Assembly: GCA_022559845.1 (NCBI GenBank) | Contig: CM040118.1 | Location: 156,384,331 to 156,448,330 of the forward strand | Source of the DNA: Amorphophallus konjac | Taxonomy: Eukaryota > Streptophyta > Magnoliopsida > Alismatales > Araceae | Length of the DNA: 64,000 bases | Direction of reading: 5' to 3' | In this document: one piece after another, positions 57,429 through 64,000 of the stretch | Layout: every line of letters starts with the position of its first letter | How positions within the stretch are numbered: position 1 is the stretch's first letter | Program-made: the position numbers and the translations under genes | Notes under the pieces: generated by a model | Told to the model about the DNA's origin: nothing | What the model saw: only the letters and a program-made list of their open reading frames with translations | Database searches by the model: none

Positions 57429-58178
57429 ACATACACGCAAATCATAAATATATATTGCATCAAAAAATATATATTGCATTAACATTACATAAAATTATAT
57501 TACATAAAAAATAACAAAAATATAAAAATAAATGTAAAAAAGGGCCTGTCAGACTCAGAAAAAAATTTAAACTCATCCCCCATCGGCCGCCCTGCAACAC
57601 ACTAGACCCCCCTCCCCTCTCCACCCTCCGCACTGGACCCCCCTCCCATTTCCAATCGGCATATTTTTCCTGAGCCGGACCCCCCAGCCCCGCAACCAGA
57701 ACCCCCTCCCTCGTTGCCCCCTCCTCCCCACCACCGCATCGAACCCCCCTCCCCTCCCCTCCCGCACCGAAACCCCTCTCCCCTCCCCAATCAGAGAATT
57801 TTTTCCCCGCCGGGCCCCCCCTCCCCTCCCCCATGGCTGCCCTTCCCGGCTGGCCCCCCCTCCCCCCCACCAAAACCCCATCCCTCCCCCATGCTTCTCT
57901 TCGCCCGCCGGCCCCCCTCCCCGCCACTCCCCTACTAGAACCCCCTCCCCTCCCTCATCGGACGACCCCCCCACCGCCCCGCCCCCTCCAACTGGATGCT
58001 CCCTTCCCTACACCCACCAGCGACACCAGAAAAAAAATCAATGAGGCACAGTCGTAGAGAGGAAGGAACTTACAGATAGTGGCGGCTGGATCGGAGAGCA
58101 CGGCGGCGGGGAACAGCTCCGTCTTCAGCGACGTCGGAGAGGGACGCCGGCGAGGGACAGTCCGGGGACGGAGGGAGG
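56606..58178. other. C-rich low-complexity tract with a CT/CA microsatellite
   Basis: From about 56770 to 58015 the plus strand is dominated by ccct and cccc runs with almost no G. A (ct)n then (ca)n microsatellite lies at 57364-57431. A phrase like cccatcgg...cctgcaaccca recurs near 57058, 57138, 57196 and 57576, so the tract includes a degenerate tandem repeat. Long open frames on both strands here (for example 56709-57251) are proline- or glycine-rich and are judged to be composition artefacts. Confidence 0.7.
57364..57431. repeat. (ct)n(ca)n microsatellite
   Basis: About 18 ct units are followed by about 12 ca units, then tacaca-type decay. It is a compound dinucleotide repeat. Confidence 0.97.
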
Positions 58179-58409
58179 TGTTGTGCAAGTATGGTTCATG
58201 TGTGGTTTTGATGATGTACAACTATGATTCATTATTGTGCTATTGAAAATGATTCAACTATGTTTCCATGTGTGTGATAATGTTTTCTTTATGCTATCAT
58301 GAAATCTTTATTGGCATAACATTTTGAATGACTTTCATTCCCCTCATGATGCAAGCAAATGAGTTCTTCTTAAGCTGATAGATGAAAATTTTAAGTTGAC
58401 AAAAGAAAG

Positions 58410-58800
58410 GAAAATTCAGTCGACTGAATACAAAATCAATCAACTGACATCATATTTCTGTTGACCGATATGAAGTTCTAGTCGACAGATATTTCAAAAT
58501 CAGTCGACCTTTGCACCCTCAGGTCAATAGACATTCAAGACTTTTAGCAAGAAGAAGCCAACTTGCAGGAGGACCTCTCTTGGACTAAAAAGTGTCTTCA
58601 AAGAGGTTGATTGGCATCTTGAGTTGATGCAATAAAGATGGGCTACGTTAAGGAAGAATTGTCAAAAGAAAACAAAAATCAGTCAACCTTAGAAAAATCA
58701 CTCGACTAAATTTAGAAAAATCAGTCGACCTTAGAAAAATATGTCGATAGAATTTGGGAAAATCAGTCGACCTAAGAGAAGTCAGTTGACTGATATTTCT
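58410..58800. repeat. aaatcagtcgacctta repeats
   Basis: The core agaaaaatcagtcgacctta recurs every 20 to 25 bases between 58675 and 58795, and more loosely from 58410. Variants include cagtcgactga and gtcgacagata. The palindrome gtcgac is the most constant part. Confidence 0.75.
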
Positions 58801-58914
58801 TCAGGACTGCCCATGTGCTCAGCTGATCGTGTGCCAAATGTTCGTGTGGTCAAGCTCACGTATGAACATCATTGTGTCGACCCAGCAGAGCCATCAACTC
58901 GACTCATGCAGTGC

Positions 58915-59370
58915 ATCAGTAGTAGCTAGGCCAGTAACAACAAAAAAGTCCGCAGCTAGCAAAACAACAAGCAGCAATAATAGCAGCAGCAGTATAAATA
59001 GCCAGCAACAACATCACTAGCAGCAGCTAGCATCAATAGCAACATAGCAGCCAGCTAGTTCAGCAAGGCCAACAATAACAACAACAATAGCAGTTAGCAA
59101 CAGTAGCAGTAGTCACCAACCACATCAGCAACAATAGTAGCTAGCTGCAACGCCAGCATCAGTAGCAGCAATAGCATGGAGCAATAGCAGTTAGCAGCTT
59201 CAGCAAAGTCAGTAACAACAACAGCATGCAATAGTAGCCATCAGCAATAGCAGTAACAACATCAGCAGCCATTGCAGCCACAGCAGCAACAGCAACATGC
59301 AACAACACAAACAACAACTGTATCCAACACAACAGCCAGCAACAACTTCAGCAGTCAGCAATAATAGCAA
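58915..59370. repeat. Imperfect cag/caa trinucleotide region
   Basis: About 450 bases are dominated by agcagcaac, agcaatagc and ccagcaaca triplets without a clean unit. It is a decayed simple repeat; open frames across it would encode runs of Ser, Asn and Gln. Confidence 0.85.
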
Positions 59371-59589
59371 AAGGAAAAAGTCTGTCGACCTTCTATGGAT
59401 GCACTTTTTCGAATGCTCATTATGTTGTTCGTTTATTCGGATGGTTGATTCGTCTATTAAATGCGGGGGCGTGCCAGTCACTAAGTGACAATTTATTCGG
59501 GCCCCGAAGAGCCCATGGTGCGCTCGATCTAAGTCGGTCAGACGATTGTGTAGTTCGTGTCAGGACCAAAACCCGCCGCGCCATAAAGG

Positions 59590-60830
59590 TCACGGCATCA
59601 TTTACATCCCCCATACGAGGGAATACCCTTGATTAATCGCCGGGATTCAGGGCCTCATGGCCAGGAAATTAATTGCATGAAAGGTCTATTACGAGGTATT
59701 TAAATCCTCGCACGAGGGCGAGAAGAAAACCATTCGAGATCATGTCGGTCATGTACTGACCATTTAATGATCGGACGAATGTCCGTCTCGAGAAAATCGT
59801 GGTTGTCATGGGAAAACCGGAATGCATGTATGCCGAGGTATGGCAAATTTATTGTTCGGAGGAATGGAAAACGTTCGGCTGAGCCTCGGTTGGAGCGATC
59901 GAAAATGAGTAAATCTGTTGGCCCAGTGCAAGAGCAAGATGCGACCATATTGCAGTGGGGCCCCCGCGGTCGAAACAAGACTTGCATGAGCGTCATTAAT
60001 ATTTCCGATGCCAAGGGGCAACAGGGGGATATCCCTTGAATCAGCTGGAAAGCCCTGTGTCTAGGGAAGCGAATGTTCAAAACGTATCAGTCATTCAGGG
60101 GACCGATTAATATTCGGACGGGTGTCCGGCTTGAGAATATCATAATCGTCGCGGGAGGACCTGGAACATATGTATGCCGGGATACGGCAAATATATTATT
60201 CCGAGACACTGAAAACACTTGGTTAAATCTCAGTTAGTGTAGTAGGAAACTAGCGAATTTATTAGCCCGATGCGAGATCGAGTCGGGACCATACCGGGGG
60301 CGTCTCCCGTGGTCCAAACGGGGCTTGCATGGGCATCATTAATGTTCCCGGTGCCGGAGGGCAACGGGGAAGAGTCCCGGGACTAGATTCCAAAACCAAA
60401 ACATGTTCGAAGGGAGCGAGTTATAGGCCGAGGGTGTGGGTCAGATAATGACCAAAATCGGGACGGACCCGAGGTCCAAGCATAGACCACGAAGGCCTTA
60501 TTGATATTCCCATGTATAGGGTCCAGGGATGACAGGAGCCATCTCGTTTTGTTCCGATTTTGTCGGTCACTCACGGACCATTTTATGTTCGGACAAAGGT
60601 CCGTATCGAAGGTACGACGTAAACGGAGACGAAGCCGTTCAAATGTATGCCGAGTTTACGGCAATCTCAATGAAAGAGCGGGAACGAATCCCAACGGGAA
60701 AGCGTCCGGTTTGATAGACTATCGTCCCATAGCAATGTCAGATTACGGCCATATTGGAATGGCTCTCAAGGTCCGAACCCGAATGGGGGAGGCGGCGTTA
60801 ATGTTCCCTTTATACCGGGTCCTGAGGAGA
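59590..60830. repeat. Degenerate tandem repeat, unit about 340-480 bp
   Basis: Equivalent landmarks repeat: c(a/g)tcatt(a/t)a ... ttcc at about 59595, 59991, 60336 and, weakly, 60794, and tcggac(g/a)...gtccg at about 59771, 60114 and 60590. Each unit also contains a tatgccg...tacggcaa segment. The copies are strongly diverged, so this is an old array. Confidence 0.7.
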
Positions 60831-60857
60831 ATGAGACTGCGGAGCAGAGCTCATCGT

Positions 60858-61130
60858 CTTTATTATTATTATTATTCCTATCATTACTATTTATTATTTC
60901 TTTATATTTTTTTTGGTGAGTTTGTTATTATTGTTCATTATTGTCATTTATTATTATTATTATTTGCTTATTTATTTATTATATTCTTTTTATTGAATCG
61001 GCAATTATTATTACTTATTTCCCCCTTTTATTATTATAATTTTATCATTATTATTATTATTTATCCCCTTTTATTGTTATCACTACACAAAGTCACTCCT
61101 TTTCTGTCATTATTATTATTGTATTCACCC
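60858..61130. repeat. tta-rich simple repeat
   Basis: The tract is dominated by ttattattatt with interruptions. Apparent open frames here encode Tyr/Leu/Ile runs and are not genes. Confidence 0.9.
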
Positions 61131-61144
61131 TCTTCTGATTGGAG

Positions 61145-61640
61145 GTATGGTGGAGTGAAAGTTGAGTGTACCGCTAGAAGCTGAGGGGTGCACCGCCGAA
61201 GACTGGGGAGTGCACCGCTGAAAAGAAATGCAGGTGGGCTGGGGTGTACCGCTGGAAGACCTAGGAGTGTACCGCTGAACACAAGAGGGGAGCTGGGGTG
61301 TACCGCTGGAGGGTAAATGGGGTGAAGGATGTATGCCGCTGGAGGTTGAAGGTAGGCGTACCGCTGAAGGGTGAAGGATGCGTACCGCTTTAGGATGGGA
61401 AGTGTATGTCGCTGGAGAATTCAGGAAGTGTGCCGCTAGAGGCACAGGAACGTGCCGTTGGGCACTTGCAGGGGTGTGCCGCTGGAGGCACAGGAACGTG
61501 CCGCTGGGCACTTGCAGGGGTATGCCGCTGGAGGGAAGTGTGTGTCGCTGGAGAATTCAGGAAGTGTGCCGCTGGAGAGTTGGGAAGTGTACTGCTGGGG
61601 GGTTGAGAGTGTGTCGCTGAAGGATTGAGGAGGGCCATGG
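61145..61640. repeat. gtgtgccgctggag minisatellite, block 1
   Basis: The core gtgt(g/a)ccgctg(g/a)a recurs more than fifteen times at 20 to 35-base intervals, with variable linkers such as ggcacaggaac and agttgggaa. The same core makes two more blocks, 62075-62185 and 63120-63490. Confidence 0.9.
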
Positions 61641-62074
61641 TTTGAGAGGGGATTCCTTGTCCAGTTCATGTCTTAACAAGAATTCTGAATGGCTAAACTT
61701 TCAATTCCCTATCGTGAGATCGGGTCCTAAGTCATATTCAACAGTGCAGTCCCTGGAGCCTTGTTCAGTTCAATTCCTGGAGTTTTAAGCGGTCCTCTTA
61801 GTTGATTAGATTGTTGTTACTGTTGTTGGCTTTATTTGTTTGTTGCTTCCTTTTGTCTCTTAACTTATTATTATTTCTGACAAAAATTCGGCAGCATCTC
61901 CCCTTGACCCGAGATGGAAGGGGATAACAAGGGACATACCCACAAGGAGTGGCATGAACCAACAATTTAAGGTGTGTGCCTAGGTAGTCACCTTTGGGAA
62001 AACTTCGGGAAACTCGGAGAAAGTGTCGGGAAGCCAGTAGGCTGATACAAGCCACGAATGCATCAGAGGAATGA

Positions 62075-62185
62075 CAATCAATGTGTGCCGCTGAGGCAGC
62101 CTAAGGGTGTGCCGCTAAGCAGACCAATAGTGGAGGTGTGCCGCTGAAGGCCCATAGGGGCAAAGGTAGGCAGATGTGCCGCTGG
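62075..62185. repeat. gtgtgccgctgaag minisatellite, block 2
   Basis: Four units of the gtgtgccgctg core, separated by non-repetitive sequence from blocks 1 and 3. Confidence 0.85.
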
Positions 62186-62860
62186 AGCTGAAAAGGGGGG
62201 AGGGCTAGATGGGGAGATCAGGCCCTTGGGAAGAGCCCAAAGGGACCATGCAACGCCCTCGAGGAACCTGGGACTGTGGCCATGAGGGAGGACTTCGAGC
62301 TCACAGAAGCACCACTCACTGGTCAAATGAGCTATGAGGGGACCTCAAGGAGCGGACAATTATACAGGAAACCGTCAATGCACTGAAGGGGAAAGGGGTG
62401 GGTTGAGAACACACAAGCAAGTGGACAAAACAAACATACAATTTATTCATGAAGAAACTGTGAGGGGGTTACATGCTCAATGAAAACTAAGAGAGAAAGA
62501 AAGAAAACAAAGTAACGAGCCAGTGAGGGGTGAATGTATCCTCTCCCGCTACATTGGAATCTCTCTCTCCCTATCCTCTGCCCTTCTACTTCCTTCTTTC
62601 ACTCGGGCGGTGGTCGTGCTCTCTTCACCTCTTCTCTCTTCATCTCCTCTCTCTTCCCACATGGGTGGCGGTCGGAGCAGCCTGGGAGGGCAGCCCCTTT
62701 TCTCTTCTTCTCTCTCTTTGCATAGACGGCGGTGGTCGGAGCGGCAGTGAGGGATGAGAAGCGGGAGCCCTCCTCTTCTTCTTCTTTTCTCCTGTCTCTG
62801 TCCTTTTTTTCTTCTTCTATGGCTCCTCTGTGTCCTCCTGGCCAGCCAACGAGTGAGCCT

Positions 62861-62869
62861 CTATTTATA
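62861..62869 (-). promoter_or_regulatory. TATA box of element K
   Basis: On the minus strand tataaatag is followed by aggctcactcg, a typical plant LTR promoter arrangement. It gives the likely orientation of K. Confidence 0.5.
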
Positions 62870-63119
62870 TTGAATGGGGGTTGGCCGCTTCGAAGGACAA
62901 GCCTTCTTCTTCTCCTCTTTTTTCTTCTCCCGTCCGAAGCCATCAAGTGGCCTGTACATAGCGACAGCAGGAGGGAGTTGGCGTGCCTTCACCTGGTTGG
63001 CCGGGGCTAACGTCGACGGCCTGCTGTCGCTACGCTGTCGGCCGGAGCACGAGCCAGCGGCGTGAGCATTAAATGCTCCGTGCTTGAGTGAAAACAGAGC
63101 ATCGTAATGAGATGGGACG

Positions 63120-63490
63120 CTGTGCCGCTGGGGGGGGCAAACAAGTGTGCCGCTGAAGGGCTGCCCTGCGTGTGTCGCTGGGAGGCACCGGGGGTGTGCT
63201 GCTGGGGGGGCGAACAAGTGTGCGGCTGGGAGGCACCCGAGGGTGTGGCATTGGAGGGCACTTGAGGGTGTGCCGCTGGGCACTGGCAGGGGTGTGCCGC
63301 TGGGGCTTTCAGGGTGTGCCGTTGGAGGCTTCAAGGGTGTGCCGTTGGAAGCATGCATAGTGTGCCACTGGGACACTTTGGAAGTGTGCCGCTGGAGGGG
63401 CCTTGAGGATGGTGTGCCGCTGGGGGGCACTTCAGAGTGTGCCGCTGGGGGCTGTTTGGGGTTGTGCCGTTGGAAGGTAGTTGAAGGTGT
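63120..63490. repeat. gtgtgccgctgggg minisatellite, block 3
   Basis: About fourteen units of the gtgtgccgctgg core lie near the right end of K. A 189-codon open frame on the minus strand (62861-63430) runs across it and encodes Pro/Ser/His-rich repeats; it is treated as an artefact of the repeat. Confidence 0.9.
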
Positions 63491-63593
63491 GTTTTCCTCT
63501 TCTTTTTTCTTTTATCTCATCTTCTCTTCTCTTTTCTCCCCTTCTTTATTCCCCTGTACGTAAACATGGGGTGAGAAATTTTTAGTGTCCACA

Positions 63594-64000
63594 CCTTCCC
63601 AAGTCGGGTCGACTGAAAAAGCAAAAATCAATGGGCCTGTGGGAAAGTTAGTCGACTGATATTGCCTTAGTTCTGCAACTCGTGCAGTCTGCTTGCAGAT
63701 CACCTAGTCATGTGAGAACTTAAGTAGTCACATGACTGCCTACTCAAAGTCAACACTCTTGACTCTGGGATTTGCCCTTTGGCTTCTAGAAGGTCCTTGG
63801 ACAACATTTTGAATTATTTTTCTTGTGGACCAATCAGAAGACACCTAAAAAGGTCTAAAGACAAGGAGTCTTCCTTTGCACATTGGACAAAAGGTTTTAC
63901 GTCTGTCAAAGCTCTTGACAGACCAGCAGATCAGGAAATTGGGACAAAGATCTTCTTTTTGCCATGGTCCAATCGGAGGATAGGCCTGAAAAGGTTCTCG
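63594..64000 (+). mobile_element. Element H LTR, right part (runs off the window)
   Basis: The sequence resumes with the gtcgactga motif (gggtcgactgaaaaagc, gttagtcgactgatattgcc) typical of 58410-58800. The phrase gactgatatt(g/t)c is shared with 58788-58800. No gene is visible to the window end. Confidence 0.5.

Larger units (their letters stand above)
58179..59393 (+). mobile_element. Element H: copia-type LTR, left part
   Basis: TGTTGTGCAAG followed by gtgtggttttgatgatgt resembles the start of the element B LTR (TGTTGTGTCCC, tgtggttttgatgatgtc). The LTR then diverges and carries repeats with gtcgac (58410-58800) and an imperfect cag/caa stretch (58915-59370). It appears to continue at 63594 after insertion K and runs past the window end. 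Whether it is a solo LTR or part of a longer element cannot be seen. Confidence 0.6.
59394..63593 (-). mobile_element. Element K: probable 4.2-kb solo LTR in reverse orientation
   Basis: The flanks ccttc (59389-59393 and 63594-63598) look like a target duplication. The unit reads, on the minus strand, from TGTGGACACTAAAA to GCATCCATA; the last CA would have become TA. The termini form a short imperfect inverted repeat (tgtgga / tccata). A minus-strand TATA box lies about 725 bases in. No primer site, polypurine tract or coding motif is seen. It is filled with arrays: gtgccgctgg minisatellites, a tta-rich tract and a 340 to 480-bp repeat. A solo LTR is the simplest reading; a non-coding element is possible. 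Confidence 0.55.

Noticed and set aside
60501..61184. 227-codon open frame
   Set aside because: The first part crosses a degenerate tandem repeat and the second a tta simple repeat coding Tyr/Leu/Ile runs.
62861..63430. 189-codon minus-strand open frame rich in Pro, Ser and His
   Set aside because: It runs across the gtgtgccgctgg minisatellite with irregular units and no recognised domain; judged to be an artefact of composition.

Overview
The window is a block of plant nuclear DNA made almost entirely of transposable elements. I found no host gene and no rRNA. The families are chromodomain-bearing Ty3/gypsy elements (Tekay/Del-like), a Sirevirus-like Ty1/copia element, LTR elements without pol, and plant LINEs with a C-terminal RNase H domain. 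Chromoviruses plus a Sirevirus suggest an angiosperm with a large, repeat-rich genome. I cannot name the species.

One nested locus covers roughly 1-54987. The host is element A, an old Ty3/gypsy chromovirus on the plus strand. Its 5' LTR ends at 1492 and the last bases of its 3' LTR end at 54987. A is split by four independent insertions. B (4531-38838), a Sirevirus-like copia element, sits in the RNase H region. E (39628-42005), a solo LTR on the minus strand, sits in the integrase. F (43078-45990), a LINE, sits beside the polypurine tract. G (48368-54908), an LTR element with gag but no visible pol, sits in the 3' LTR. B's 3' LTR is in turn split by C (13330-37361, plus strand chromovirus). 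C's integrase is split by D (20441-33131, minus strand chromovirus and the least damaged element). Target-site duplications join each layer: ggagt/cgagt for B, tttgg for C, cacat for D, actcc for E, a 14-bp repeat for F, and gcccc/gccca for G.

Right of the nest, 54988-58178 holds TE remnants, a second truncated LINE (55670-56591, with its own imperfect TSD) and a C-rich low-complexity tract. From 58179 an LTR start similar to that of B begins (element H). It appears to be split by K (59394-63593), a 4.2-kb unit on the minus strand that looks like a solo LTR full of tandem arrays and is flanked by ccttc.

The coding parts are gag, protease, reverse transcriptase, RNase H, integrase and chromodomain fragments, nearly all broken by stops or frameshifts. 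D keeps intact catalytic residues in RT, RNase H and integrase. The LTRs hold most of the unexplained structure: a palindromic LTR terminus (A), a PPT framed by an inverted repeat (B), arrays of short hairpins (C, D), a minisatellite and a tRNA-like Pol III promoter (D), and minisatellites (K). The observations I would check first are stop codons at matching positions in separate elements, the tRNA-like module, and the inverted C/D pol pair that could make long double-stranded RNA. I see no convincing new cellular system.
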